Shown here: one piece after another, positions 24,129 to 36,327 of the stretch | Layout: every line of letters starts with the position of its first letter | How positions within the stretch are numbered: position 1 is the stretch's first letter | From: Hawksworthiomyces lignivorus | Taxonomy: Eukaryota > Ascomycota > Sordariomycetes > Ophiostomatales > Ophiostomataceae | Direction: 5' to 3' | Assembly: GCA_002917075.1 (NCBI GenBank) | Contig: NTMA01000106.1 | Span: 62,001-126,000 of the forward strand | Length of the DNA stretch: 64,000 nucleotides | Notes under the pieces: model-generated | Database searches by the model: none | What the model was told of the DNA's origin: nothing | What the model saw: the letters and a program-made list of their open reading frames with translations, nothing else | Position numbers and translations under genes: made by a program

Positions 24129-27100
24129 ATGGTTGCTCGAAAGCCGCTGCCGCAGAGCTTCAACGACAGCGCTAGCGGGGATGTGCCGGACGTCCTGCGA
24201 CCAGGCCGCAACCCCAATGCGACTCCCAGTCCCGCTCCCGCACCGGCGGCACAGCAGTATTCGGACTTCGAGACAGAAGAGGAATCCGTCTGGGCACAGC
24301 CCGCGCCAATAATGCCACAAACCACGGCTGCACAATATCAACAGCAGCAACAACTACCCGCATATCCAGTCAGCAGCGCTCCCTCAGCATTGCAGCCAGG
24401 CGGTGGTGGAGAAACCAGCGGCTCGTCCCATGTCGAGACAAACCCATTCAAAAAGAAGCTGCTGTCGTCTGAGGCTTCTAGCAGCCCTGTCTTACCCCCC
24501 ACCTTTAATCCTGCGTCAGCAGCTCCTCTAAACCCACCATCCACCAACTTTTCCCAGCTCGATATCAATGAGCAGAGCAGAAATCCGTGGCAGCCTGCTC
24601 TGGCCGACAGCTCCCGGACCTCGCCCGCTCCACCAATCACCATCACCGATACCACTGTCGGCGACGCGGCCGCTGTCGGCGAGGATGTCTGGGGAACGCC
24701 ACAGCATCCCTCCGAGCTGCCATCCCAGGAGCCTTCGCCGGGCATCACCCGCAAGGCGCGTCAGTCGGACCTGATCCAATTCCCACCTGAGGACGAAGGA
24801 GACAGCGCCGGATGGGACGAGATTGCGTCACCTGTACACGTACCAGCGACCTCCGCCGCGCCATCGGCTCAGCCTCTCTTTAATCCGATGAGTGGCAGAG
24901 AGGGCGCTGCGGAAGATGGTGCTTCTTTGGAAGACCACGTCTGGGACGACCTTGGGGGCGGCAGCTTCAGCAACGGTGGCAAAGGCCAGGGGTCGCAGCC
25001 GAAACCACTGCCAGCCAACCTGGCTACGGAAGCGGCTGGTGAGGGCTGGAACCTTGTAGATGACCAAGGCACGGTTCCGGGCCAGCTCTCTAGGCAAAGT
25101 ACGTGGGAGAACTTCACCGATGACGAAGAGGATAGGGATAGTGCCAACAAAGAGGGGAAAGGCAAGGGAAAAGCGAAGGGGAAAGCCGTGGATGCTACAG
25201 GACCGACAGAGTCCACCACCTCAGGAGTCCTGATTCCAATAGATCCGCTGCCAATCAGCGAAAACAGCGCTGCAACGGACAGTATTCCACAGGGGAATAT
25301 CTCAGCGGTGCCAGAAGAGCCCCTTCCACGACTGCCTCCTCGGAGCATGCTAGACATCGACGATGTACCGCCACCACCGCATCCACCTCGTCGTGCTGAA
25401 CAAAAGACCGAGACCTACCAGATCAAGAACATCGCTTGGTACGACGTTAACGCGGCGAAGAACCCGCGCATCTCGCCCATTCTCTTGCAAAACGCCAACG
25501 GTCCTTGCCCGCTAGTCGCTTTAGTCAACGCTCTAACATTGACCACGCCCGCCGACGTCACTACTGCGCTCGTGGACACACTTCGTTCACGGGAACAAGT
25601 TAGTTTGTCGCTACTTCTCGATGCCGTCTTCGACGAACTGATGTCCTCCCGGAGGAACAAAGAGGGGCGCGAGCTGCCTGACGTAGGCGAGCTATACAAG
25701 TTCCTCAAGGGACTGCACACCGGCATGAATGTCAACCCCCGCTTCGTCCCGGCTCCTGAAATTGTGACGGCCTTTCGGCGCACGTCTCTGACGCATCTTC
25801 ACCCGACGGAGCGCGACGAGATGATCCCGGGCACATTTGAGGAGACGCGCGAAATGCAGCTCTACGCAACTTTCAACATCCCTCTCATTCACGGCTGGCT
25901 ACCATCTACATCAGAGCCAGTGTATGAGGCTCTGCGTCGACAGGCTTCTTCCTACGAAGACGTTCAGAATCTGCTCTTCCGGCAAGAAGAGCTTGAAGAC
26001 AAACTCAGCAGCTCAACGGGAGATGGCCTCACGGAAGACGAACAGCAGCTCTATCAGGACATTCTGGAAATCAACGCCTTTTTACAAGTTTCTGCAACAC
26101 AGCTGACCCCATTTGGCTTGGAAGTTCTTTCAAAAGCCATGAGTCCCGGCACCTTTGCCATCCTCTTCCGGAACGATCACTTCTCGACGCTATACCGCCA
26201 CCCGCAGTCGGGACAGCTGTTTTCTCTTGTGACGGACGCTGGCTATGCAAGCCACGACGAGGTCATTTGGGAATTGCTAATCGACGTGAACGGCGAACAC
26301 GCCGAATTCTATTCTGGTGATTTCCGGCTAGTCGGAGGCGCCAGTGGTGTTCCCCCGCAAGACTCGGGGCATCGCTATGACAATGCCGAGGCGTCTGGAA
26401 GTGGCAGCAACCAAGGGGGCTGGACCACCGTGCGAGACAAGCGTAAGAAGAACAGCCAAGAGGGTGGCCTGCAAGATTCGGATGCATTGCAGAGACACGA
26501 GCAGGAAGACCGCGATCTCGCATTGGCCCTTCAGCTCCAAGAGGAGGAAGAGGAGAGACACCGAGCTGAAGAGGCGCGGCGCAAGCGCGAGAGCAGGCTT
26601 TCAGAGCAGTTCATTGAGCAGCAGGCACGGCAGTCTACACCAAATTTCCAAAACTCACGCCGGCCTAGCAATGCTGCAGGTGGCGGGCGATACAGCAGTG
26701 CGGAGCAGGTCCCCGTCTCACCAAGGCGCAGCTCTGCCAGCTACTATGACATCAGCGGTCGTCGGAGGACATCCTCATCTTCAGCTGCTGGCTCTGCTCT
26801 CCTAAATACGTCCTCCAATGGTCAGAGCGGTCGATACCACGGCCGGGCATCCTCGACTTCTTCCTTTCAGCAGCAGCAGCAGCCACCACCGCAGCCACCT
26901 CGCCCACAGCAACAGCAAGTTGTCCGGCCGCTCGTGCCGCCCGCAGCCGGCAGTACGATACGCAACCCAGTGCCAACGGTACTCCGACCGGCTGATCCAG
27001 AAGATGGCGATGAAGCCCCGCCATCATACGAGCAGGCTGCCAAGCAAGCACCATACCATCCGCCACCAGGAGCTCCCGGGTCGGAGCGACCTGCAGCGAG

Positions 27101-27317
27101 CGGGAGCGGCGTTGGCAGCAGCAGTAGTAGTCTGAATCTGAACAACAGCGGCAGCAGGGTGAGCGGCACAACTTCGCCGCGACCGCAACAACAGCCGATG
27201 CGGCCATCCGCCGGCGGGCGGCCATACGTTTCAGGAGTTTATGGGCAACAACCAATACGGCCACAGCAGCCGATCGCATCAAATAGAGTCGATCGGAATG
27301 ACTGCGTTATTATGTAA
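24129..27317 (+). CDS. MINDY-family K48-linkage deubiquitinase with UIM and CaaX box
   Basis: MINDY (formerly DUF544) enzymes are cysteine proteases that trim long K48-linked ubiquitin chains. Intronless, 1,062 residues; the ATG follows CACACACA with good context. Residues 1-425 are low-complexity and acidic/Ser/Pro-rich, longer than in small homologues. The catalytic domain runs from about residue 425 (TYQIKNIAWYDV) to about 740. It shows the oxyanion Gln454 and catalytic Cys460 in LLQNANGPCPLVALVNAL and the catalytic His684 in FRNDHFSTLYRH. A ubiquitin-interacting motif follows at about 793-810 (DRDLALALQLQEEEEE). The tail is Gln/Pro/Ser-rich and ends in CVIM, a CaaX motif predicting farnesylation and membrane attachment, as annotated for some yeast relatives. 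All key residues are intact. Confidence 0.93.
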   Translation: MVARKPLPQSFNDSASGDVPDVLRPGRNPNATPSPAPAPAAQQYSDFETEEESVWAQPAPIMPQTTAAQYQQQQQLPAYPVSSAPSALQPGGGGETSGSSHVETNPFKKKLLSSEASSSPVLPPTFNPASAAPLNPPSTNFSQLDINEQSRNPWQPALADSSRTSPAPPITITDTTVGDAAAVGEDVWGTPQHPSELPSQEPSPGITRKARQSDLIQFPPEDEGDSAGWDEIASPVHVPATSAAPSAQPLFNPMSGREGAAEDGASLEDHVWDDLGGGSFSNGGKGQGSQPKPLPANLATEAAGEGWNLVDDQGTVPGQLSRQSTWENFTDDEEDRDSANKEGKGKGKAKGKAVDATGPTESTTSGVLIPIDPLPISENSAATDSIPQGNISAVPEEPLPRLPPRSMLDIDDVPPPPHPPRRAEQKTETYQIKNIAWYDVNAAKNPRISPILLQNANGPCPLVALVNALTLTTPADVTTALVDTLRSREQVSLSLLLDAVFDELMSSRRNKEGRELPDVGELYKFLKGLHTGMNVNPRFVPAPEIVTAFRRTSLTHLHPTERDEMIPGTFEETREMQLYATFNIPLIHGWLPSTSEPVYEALRRQASSYEDVQNLLFRQEELEDKLSSSTGDGLTEDEQQLYQDILEINAFLQVSATQLTPFGLEVLSKAMSPGTFAILFRNDHFSTLYRHPQSGQLFSLVTDAGYASHDEVIWELLIDVNGEHAEFYSGDFRLVGGASGVPPQDSGHRYDNAEASGSGSNQGGWTTVRDKRKKNSQEGGLQDSDALQRHEQEDRDLALALQLQEEEEERHRAEEARRKRESRLSEQFIEQQARQSTPNFQNSRRPSNAAGGGRYSSAEQVPVSPRRSSASYYDISGRRRTSSSSAAGSALLNTSSNGQSGRYHGRASSTSSFQQQQQPPPQPPRPQQQQVVRPLVPPAAGSTIRNPVPTVLRPADPEDGDEAPPSYEQAAKQAPYHPPPGAPGSERPAASGSGVGSSSSSLNLNNSGSRVSGTTSPRPQQQPMRPSAGGRPYVSGVYGQQPIRPQQPIASNRVDRNDCVIM

Positions 27318-27871
27318 ATTCTATGATACGTGGGTTCTCAGTTAATAGTATAGGATATAGGATACTCTTTCTTTTTTTCCTTTCCTTTCCTTTTCATGCT
27401 TCCTTCAGCGTATTTGTAGAGGCAAACGAGATAACAGCTAAACTACTTTCATTAAGACTCCCCCAATTCATAATCTTCTGTCAATATCCTCATCTCGGCT
27501 AGAGATTCGTATTCCTCGCGACTTGCTGTAATGTTACGTTTTTCCCAAGGGGGAAGGGGGAGGTCACTAGAAGCGTTTATAATGGCAAGAAATTCGTATT
27601 TCATTTTCCATACCCCTTTCAAAATCTAATCTGAATTGAGAATCAGATAAAAACGCCGAGTCATCATGTACAAGATATAAGAGAAACATAAACAGAAGCG
27701 ACATAATACATCAATGTAGCGAAATATAGCAAAGGCAAAAAACACATGCTAAATATGTTCCTAGTCAAAAGTGGTGAAGAAGAAGTGAAAAATGTGGCGC
27801 GCGGCCACCCTCCCCTTGTCACACCTGCCGGAAGCCGCCTCAAGATAAAATCTGCTCCTGGCTATCTTGCT
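27318..27871. other. convergent intergenic region
   Basis: AT-rich 3' flanks of the MINDY gene (+) and the AA11 gene (-). A C/T-rich motif occurs near 27370-27395. No gene was seen. Confidence 0.5.
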
Positions 27872-29156
27872 CTACTCGTCTGCGCGCCATCCTCTACGGA
27901 GCTGGCGGACGTGCGGCGCACTCTGCGCCGCGGCTAGCACCTGGAAGTTGTCCGTCTGGCCGACCTGGCACTCTGTGCCTGGGGCCATGGCCTGCACGGC
28001 GCTCCACAAGCCCGACGCGCAGCGCTGAAACGACCGCCCGCCGGACAGGCACGCCCACCGGCCCTCGCTTGTGCAGGCAGTGCCGGCTGCGATGGCGCCG
28101 CTGGCATCCCCAGAAGCTACCTCGGCAGCTGAGGGGGTTACGCCTTGGGGAGCCGCTGCCGCCTGTGGTGCGACAGGAGCGGGCGAGGCGGCGGCAGACG
28201 CGGCGGTAGGAGGAGCAGAGGGGGACTCTCCGCCGCTGGCCGGCGATGTGACAAAGTTACCACCCGCATTTCTGAGAATAAAATAAGGTTAGCAGAAAGT
28301 CGTCATCAGAAGAGTGATGAAAGGAGAGGGAGAAAATGTGGCCGACGTACGAAGAAGCGGCTGGCTTAGGGGCAGACTCGGCCGCAACCTGCTTGGGCAC
28401 GGTGGCATCGGCGTCCTCATCGCCGCCACCGCTGCCCCCGTCCATGCCACCGGCGACGGAGCCGCTGCTGGTCTGGCAGCCGTTGCCCGTGGGCGGGACG
28501 GTGCCGCCGTTGACCTCGACATCAGGGCCCGGCTGCGGGAACTTGACGTCAGCGTTGTCAACGGTGGTGCAGCCGTTACCGACATTGGCGATGAAGAGCT
28601 TGGGGCGGGCGTTGAGCGGGGTGTGGGTGGCGCGGCGGCGGTTGTTGGCGGACCCGCCGGTGATGGTGACGGCAGCGCAGTTCATGTACATCTCGCGGTT
28701 GCCCAGGCGGTTGAACCAGGTCCAGGCCAGCAGGGCCTCGCCGGCGGGGGCGTCATAGGGGATGGCAAAGTTGAGCGCCGAGGTGCCGGCGCCGGCGGGG
28801 CAGCCGCCCTCAAACGACTGAAGCACCACAAACGAGTGGCCGCGGTCGTACGACAGGCTGACCTGACACGAGCCGCCGCCGTGGGGGGCGCCGCCGCCAA
28901 TCGTCAGGTTGGCGGCCTGGCCCGCGGCGAAGCTGGCGGTAGGCCGGCCCGAGGGCGTGCCCATGTCGGCGACCTGGTAGCCCTTGCAGGGGAAGTTGGT
29001 GCCGTCGGCGAGCAGCGGCGCCGTGTTGGTGTAGTCGATAGTGCCTGGGTTGGCGTAGGGGTTGTACTTGGAGCGGAAGGGCGCGGGCCACGTCATCTCC
29101 ATGTGGGCGGCGGCGGCGGCGGCCGAAGCCAAGACAACAGCAACCGAGGACCGCAT
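27872..29156 (-). CDS. AA11 lytic polysaccharide monooxygenase with X278 module
   Basis: Secreted copper enzyme that oxidatively cleaves chitin. Exon 1 is 28351-29156 and exon 2 is 27872-28271. The intron, GTACGT to CTCAG, joins in phase 2 and gives 401 residues. The signal peptide is about residues 1-17, so the mature N-terminus is His18 (AAAAH|MEMTWPAP), the first ligand of the copper histidine brace. The second His is in APHGGGSCQVSL. Further AA11 text: LADGTNFPCKGY, AWTWFNRLGNREMYMNC. A Gly/Ser/Pro/Ala linker of over 100 residues follows. The C-terminus from about residue 335 (CTSEGRWACLSGG, FQRCASGLWS, MAPGTECQVG) matches the X278 module found on AA11 proteins and thought to bind chitin. 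Roles in wall remodelling or chitin scavenging are both possible. Confidence 0.93.
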
Positions 29157-32100
29157 TGTAGGCGAAAGAGTCAGGGAGAGAATGTGTGTGTGAGAGGGAG
29201 CGAATGTGATAGTGTGTGAGAGAGTATGTGTGAGAGTATGTGCAAGAGTATGTGCGGGAGACTGCGTGAGAACGACTGCGTGATCTAAAAGGAAAGCCCA
29301 AAAATACGCCGAGCCCTGCTCTGCGATTTATGATATACTCTGGTTTTGTAGAAATCTTTGGCAAAGGAGTGGAAGAAGGAAAAGAAAGAAGAGAAACCCA
29401 AAAAAGGAGCGTGAGAGGATTCCGGGGAACGGGGCAGCTGAAGAGCTAGACGTGGTTCTTGCAAAGACCAGAAACGATAGGAAGAGATATAAAAAGAAGA
29501 GAGAAATAAAAGAAGGGCAAAACATCCCGAAGGAGAATGGATGGGGGAGGACATTCTCGTCAGTCTTTTATAGATGCGAAAGGACAAGAGGGCGATAGAA
29601 GACGTATTAGACAGTCTACCGGCATATTTCGATCTGTTCGGGGGTTCATCCAGAAAATCACTCTCGTTCTCGCTCAACCCGGGCCTTCTCCCTTTCCACC
29701 GCCATGATGCTATCGTGTGTGTCCACACCCCCTCTCCCCCAAAGTTGCTACTCCCTGGCGTATGGTCCCTTTCCTGTTTGTTGGAAGCGAGATTTTATCC
29801 GGCCACGAGAGGGATAGAGAAGCAGCCAATAAATTGGCAAAGAAGGGGAAACGAGATCGAGGCCACACGAGGCGGATACGAAGCCAACTAAAAAAGCAAT
29901 TAGTTCGTCAATGGGCGAGGCAGAGATGCCTCGTAGGACGGAAAAGGGGCACGAGCGGCTATTCGTCCGTCCCCAGAAAACAAACAAATAGACCAAAAGA
30001 GAGAGTGCAGGGAGGGGTGTGTACAGAAAGCTTCGCTGCATCCTGCAAGGTACCAGAGAGCAAAAGGGGAAAAGAAACAATAACATAAATAAATAAAGAG
30101 GTGTACTTTGTCTGCGTGCTTGCTCTTTAATGGCTTTTTGTCTCCTTGGGTCCGCGCCCCTTTCTCTCCCGACCCGGCCGCGTCTGTTCGCACACCTATT
30201 CCAGTGTGCCCCTTCGCCACGCGGCAAAAGAAGCAAAAAAAGACATTGAGCAAAGCTGAGTTATAGAGCTCTGATAAGTCAGCTCACAGTTTTGCCCTTT
30301 CTGCTCTTATGTCTTCTCCAGATATAGCCCTCTTTGGCAAATCGTCTTCTCTTTACCCGGAGGGTAGAGAGGGGCGGCCATGCCGGCGGCGTGACGATCG
30401 TAGCCGGCAGAAAAAGAAAAGGAGCCAACAGAGATCAAGGCTATGACCTTTCATCTTTCGGTCTGCGGCCAAAGATATTCTCTCTTTTCTTCTTAAAAAA
30501 AGATCATTACGCCTATATATGTTTGTTGTTAAGACTCAGGGTCATAGATAACAAGCTCTTTCCAAGCGTAATGGCTCGCTCTAAGGCATCTATTCTTCTT
30601 TGTTCTTTCCATTTCTTTTTAATTTAATTTTCGGAGAAAAGGTTTGCTCAAGCCAGATAAAGGCGTCATCACCAAGGGATGGGAAAGACTATACGAGGGA
30701 GAAAAATATCGTCATCTTCTTCGGTGCTATTGAATCAGGAATGCCATAGTTCTAAACAAGAAAAAAAAACCCCGAGAAAATCAACCGGATGGTGGCAAAA
30801 AGAAAGAAACCTGTGATGCAACCTCGATCGATCTTCCTCCACATAACATGAAACTCCGAATAAGAAGGCAAGATGGTTGCGGTGAACAAGCGCGCGCGAC
30901 GAGGACAAACATCGTTCCGTAAGTTGCGGAGTATGGTGTTGGAGGGGGGGGGGGGCAGAGGAAGAAGAAAGAAAAGAGAGTTAAAGTGCTTGCAGACAGA
31001 ATTCATCTATTTGAGGTAGAAACGATGCCAATTCTCTATCTATGACAGAGGACCCTGCATCTTGAAAGACAAAGGTGAAATGTTCCGAATAGAGAACTCA
31101 TCGATGATCGTCGCAGACATACGAAGAAAGAAAGTGTCTGTGTGGCTTTTACGTGCATGACCCGTCTATATGCGCAACCATTTGTATATCTTGCTCTATT
31201 CTTTCTACCTGCTTTCCGTCTGTTTTCTCTTCTACCTAGATCGATCGTGGCGATCTGGACACAGACCTGGGGGAAGGAGAGGGACAGAAGGGAAGTGGAC
31301 TAGACTGAAGAACGGGAGACGGGTAAATTGGCGGGCGGAAGAACCACAGATACTTTCTCTTCAGCGTAAATAATAATAATTTTTTTTTTTTCATTTTTTT
31401 TTCACACTGATTCTTTCGAGATGTTTGAAACATACCCCTGATTCCTATTTTTGATCTTTGAAACATCTTCGGTCTGTCCTATACTGCCATCGTCATCAAT
31501 TTTGGCGTAAAGCAAAGTATCTTATGACGTGCAAAAAAAAAAAAAAGAAGGCTGGCAGAGAACAGAGGAAAAACAATTGAGTCCAACGAAACCTGGGCCT
31601 TCTGAAAGATAAGAACAGTGAAGAAAGAAGAAATACGGCAGAATAGGAACGAATGAGATTTGTCAATGGGACTTGCACATCGCGATAGCGAATTGAGGAA
31701 TAAAAGACTCAAGGTTCTTATTGGTTGCCTCATTGGCTTTTCAGCGAGGACGATTGTCACATGATATTATCGTTCAAAAGGCTGGAGCTGATTAACTAGT
31801 CATTAATTGATAGGACATTATTCACTGTAATACACAACCCGCAAATAAGGCCACTTGTGCATTAAGCATAGGAAGCACATGTACAGGTTTTTTGGAAGCA
31901 ATTAGTTATACGGTAATGGTTTTTGCTTCTTTCTCTCGTATAATATGGAAAACTTGGCAGCTATTCCGATAGCGCTGCACACATAAGGCAGATGTTTCTT
32001 TGCTCTTTTTTGATTTTTTTTTTTTTTTCTCTGACGATGCCGTTGAATGTGGATGGCCCAATGAATGAAGGAAACGAATTGAAACAGCCATTTAGCTCCC

Positions 32101-34619
32101 GCTGTGGGCTCTTAGTATGCCCATTCCAAGTTTGTCACGTTTTTGCGCTGGCTCCTTTGAACACGAGCCAGCAGGCCATGTCATTGACAGCTACAATTGT
32201 AAGACTCGCTAGTGATACGGCAGACGTTCAACGCGCAGAGCTGAAGCCGACTGCGTGGCTCTTGTTTCTAAATGTGGATCCCGCTCTTTTTTGCCACAGA
32301 TCGACAAGCTCGTGTCGTCGCTGCAACATCTGGGGAACAGCTATTCCGTAAAGAAGTCGTTTGTTCCCATACTAGCAGGCTTACTTGCGCATACGAGCAT
32401 GCGCAAACCCTCGCATGTGTTTTGCACCGCGAGACGACCAGGCCCAGAGCCGGGAGTCCTCACTGCCATTTTATTCAGGGTCCCTTGTCGTCCGTTGCAA
32501 GGGCTAATCGAAGGCATGGTGGATACGGCTGCGCCTCGGTAATTTCCCCCCTGAAGAAGAGCGTTGAAATGCATCAAGGCGTCGGAGAGACTCTTTAGAA
32601 AAGGGAAAGGAAGAGGAAGAGGAAGCTTCCTATGCGTACGCACAATACCGAGAGACGGTATCCGGGCATTCTTTCCGGTCCACCCGACACGTTGGTGCTG
32701 CGAACGTTTATTTGGGTTTTGCGAAAGTGGGGCGCTTTTAAGGAGCGGACGTCTTACAGGGAACTTCGAGGGTAAGAAAGAAAGGAAAGAAGCTCTGACT
32801 GTGGGTGTGCTTTTTCCTTTGGCAGAACGCGACGTTCTCTGCGGAGGACTCCGCGCTCCGGACACAACTGCGCATTTCTTGGAAAAGGCAAAAAAGAAGA
32901 ATTCAATCAATTGATGGACGGCTGTGCTTCTTGTGCTAGCACATTCTGCCCTTTCCTCCTCGTGGTTCTTGCCTCTTTGTATCTTACAGTCAAGCCCAGG
33001 GAAACGACTGTTCTTTCTAGTGGGCAAGAACGACTGGTAGTCCTTGCTCTAACCATGTGCTCGCCTCCTTTTCTTCCTACACTTTGTCCGCTCCTTCCAT
33101 TTCTGTTCGCTTAATGCCCTCTCCAGCTCTGTGCAGTTGTACAGAGTATTACATACTTGCCTCACTAGTTTTAGCCAGCCAGGAGGCAAACGCTCCTGCC
33201 AGGGGTATCTTTTCTTTTTCTTCCCTCTGTGTCACTGCTTGCGCCTGTGCGCTACGAATCTCTGGCAGGACTTCTTTTTTCTTATTTACTTCTTATCCGT
33301 TGTAGTCTCGCCCTGGCGGAATTTGGCAGAAATGTTCTTTGTTCTTCTCCTCCCCGCCTCAGGCACAAAATGTGTACGGAGTATGCGAAAGCTGGATGAG
33401 GCGGGCTGCGGCGACACTGTACTCGCAAACGCACTGAGCAAAAAGAACATGAAAATGCGCCTCGTCACGTGCACGGCAACCACAAGCAAAAGCGCAGGTT
33501 GGGTTGTGCGCAGTATAAAGGAGGACTGCCCCTTTCTGTGGGGTCGGTTTATCGTGTTTTATCGCATTGTCGCTGTTCCTTCCTCCTCTTCTTTGCTTCT
33601 TTTGGTTTCTTATTTTATGCGCATCTCGATAGTTGTGCCTTCTTAGTTCATCTCATTTAAATAGCCGTACAAGACTACTTGTATCTTACATGTATACGCA
33701 ACGCTTAGTCGCTGCCCATCTCAACAAAACAGGTTCGCTCCTGCCCATTTTTGGCCAGGTTCCAGATCCTGGCCCTTTTTCTTTTCTTTTTTTTCGCCCA
33801 CTCACACGGCCAAACACCCCAGTCGGTCCCTTGGTCGCTCCCTACCCTCTTTGTTTCCCACTGCCGCTCCCGCGCCTACCCACCACTACGACAGCACACA
33901 AACACCCAGCTAGTTTCCTCACTAAGACGTGCCACTAAAGACGGGCCATTGTTTCAATCGGTGCTCTTCCCTGGTGGATGCAAATTCAGAAACACGCTGT
34001 ATTCGGGTGCTCTCCCCCCCTCCTTCTATTTTCCTTTCTCCGCTTTTGATCGGACCTTCCTTCGATACAACCACAAACGACTGTACTCGAACGTCCTAAA
34101 TCTTCGACCTGTCAGACAACAAAGAAGGAGTAAACTAGATAGAGTAAGCAAAATAGCGAGAATAAGAGCCTCAAGTGTTCACTCTCTCTTCTTCGTCTTC
34201 TTATCACACCATTGTCGTTGACTGCAGGCAGCATTCTGCCGCTGTTCGTGCTTTCCCAGAGCATCCACAACGACTCCTTGCTAGCTAGCAGCTAGCATTG
34301 GTCACCGTTACGTTTTCCCGTCTTTAGAGTGTGACTTGGGAACAACAAAGCAAAGACTACATCAAAAGAAGAAAGAGCAGAGGAAGAAGAGACTGCGGGA
34401 GAATAGAGAAGGATACAGATAGGAACGCAATAGAAAAGAAAAAGAACCAAAGACGAAACGGCGGACAAATCAGAGCTTCAAGCAGTACTCCGTACACTGC
34501 TGGCTCTGCTGGTTCTTCTGGTGTTGTTGCTTGTCTCTTGCTTCTGCCACTAGCGCAGCAGCAGACGTAGGCATACAAGCATAGAGAGTGTACAAGGCCA
34601 GGCTACATAACTAGGTTTA
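29157..34619. other. large gene-free spacer
   Basis: About 5.4 kb. Six-frame reading gives only short or compositionally odd frames; the 228-residue minus frame at 32341-33027 has no recognisable domain. Noted contents: a G12 run (30944-30955) and TACGGAGTA-type 9-mers at 33375-33383 and 34486-34494. The AA11 promoter lies at its left end. It may carry non-coding transcripts or regulatory DNA, but nothing specific can be shown. Confidence 0.4.
29196..29290 (-). repeat. degenerate 12-nt repeats in the AA11 leader
   Basis: On the + strand, units of the type GAGAGTATGTGT/C recur three to four times, flanked by GTGTGTGAGAG sequence, within about 130 bases upstream of the AA11 ATG. They probably lie in the promoter or 5' UTR. 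Confidence 0.6.
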
Positions 34620-36327
34620 CAGACGACGGTAGCAGTGACCAGAGCTCTGTTCTTTCCCTCGAACTGCTGTGGATCTCCACTTTTGCTCCAGGTGAGACAC
34701 GAGACACTCTTTGCCGTTCGGCTCCCAAAATTCTTGTTCCCTTCCTGTCCGTCTCTTGCTCTTTCCTTCTCTTGTCACTGCTCTTACTATTATTCTTACG
34801 CTACCACGAACGTCCCTGCCTCCCTCACAAAAAAAAAAAGCCCCTTCCTTTCCGCCTCTGGCCAATTTTTTGCTCCTTCGCCTTGGGATCGTTTCTGTCC
34901 TTAATATTTTTTCCCTCCACCTTTTTTTTCCTCAAACAACCAAAATAATAGTAGAAACTAGAAAACACACATCTCCACCAAAACAACGACCTCTTTTCTC
35001 TTGCATCTCTCCCTTTCCTCCTTCCCCCCCTTTTCCTTTTTTGTCGTTGTCTCTCTCTGTGTTTTTATTTCTGGCTTCTTCTTCTTCTTCTTTTTCCTCA
35101 CTCCTTTTTTTTATTTACTTCACTTTTTCTCCCTTTCCTTGGCTTTGCTTTGGCATTTCCCACCAACAGCAAGCAAAGAGGAGAAAAAGCCGGCGCCTCC
35201 ATTCCTCGTGCCAACGTGCCCACTACCACGCACCACCTCCTTTTCTTTTTCTTTCTACCTCATCTCGCCAATCCGCTTCGCGCCCATCTTCTGTCCCCAT
35301 CATTCCTTCGTCCTCGACCTTGTCGTCATCCTCTCCATCGACGTCTCCTCGATTTCCCTCCCTCTCCAGCGCACACGTTACTTCCCTCCTGGTTCGGTCC
35401 AGTCAAGAAGAGCTTCGCAGCCTTTCTTGCATCTCCTTCCAACACGCAGCCGTCGATTCGATATGGACTTATCCGTCGATACACTCTCTTAATCCAGCTA
35501 CTAATCTGATTTCTCCCATCATTGTCGTCACTGACAGAAAGAGCCTCGGATCCTTCCTGCCACCAACGTTTCGGTTGTTCCTATCCAGCGCCCTTGCCTG
35601 GTTTCTGCCCTCCTTCGGCCGACGCATCTCCAGCTCCTTTCCGCTGGCGTCAACTTCACAATTGTCTCGACCTTCAGGCCAGCATTTGTCTCCAGTTTAC
35701 TTTCCAGAAGAAGCTCTCATCCGGCCTCTGTTGAACTTTGAGAGTTCTCTGACTCAGAATACTTTGACAAATTCGTCGCTTGGTGTACGTGCTCTTTCTC
35801 CTATTTCATCTTCTGCAGAGTATAAAGGATTCATCGTTGGATACACACACCCGGTTCATCCGTTGCTTGTTCCCCCGGATCACTTCCCCTGCTGCTGCCC
35901 TATCTTCCTCCTGTTTCGGACCCTATTGTGCTTCCGTATATCCAGCAGTTGCACAGTCCTCTGGCTTTTATAAACCACTCGCCATCCTCTCCTGGGAGAT
36001 AGCATGCTCCCCCCGCCACATCTCAAACAATTGTACCCAAGATATGGCGATAAGATAAACTGCAAAGCCTGGAGCGCAAGGACGGACTTTAGAGGGACTT
36101 TGCGGAGAAAATCGAGCCTCCTGGAAAACGCTAACGGGTCTGGCACCTGTAGTCGTTGATTCACACTTTATTTCTATATCTTATCATGCAACTATGTGGC
36201 CCTATCTAACATTGGTCTTTTCATGCTAGTCTCTGCACGGTGCACTGGGTATCTGCAATAGCGACGAATACGGAGTCGGCATTTATGCTGTAACGCAGTC
36301 CGTCATCCTGACCCGTTTGTCTGAAAT
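34620..36327 (+). promoter_or_regulatory. pyrimidine-rich promoter/leader of the PBP1-like gene
   Basis: Strongly C/T-biased on the + strand over about 1.3 kb, which creates a spurious 420-residue Ser/Pro/Phe frame. A good 3' splice site (CTAAC followed by CATGCTAG ending at 36225) suggests at least one leader intron. The transcript start cannot be placed. Confidence 0.4.

Noticed and set aside
28314..29219. 301-residue + frame
   Set aside because: Antisense shadow of the GC-rich AA11 gene; Gly/Ala/Val/Arg composition.
32341..33027. 228-residue minus frame
   Set aside because: No domain, random-looking composition, no splice-supported extension.
34711..35973. 420-residue + frame
   Set aside because: Ser/Pro/Phe/Leu composition comes from the C/T-rich strand; no domain, no coding signature.
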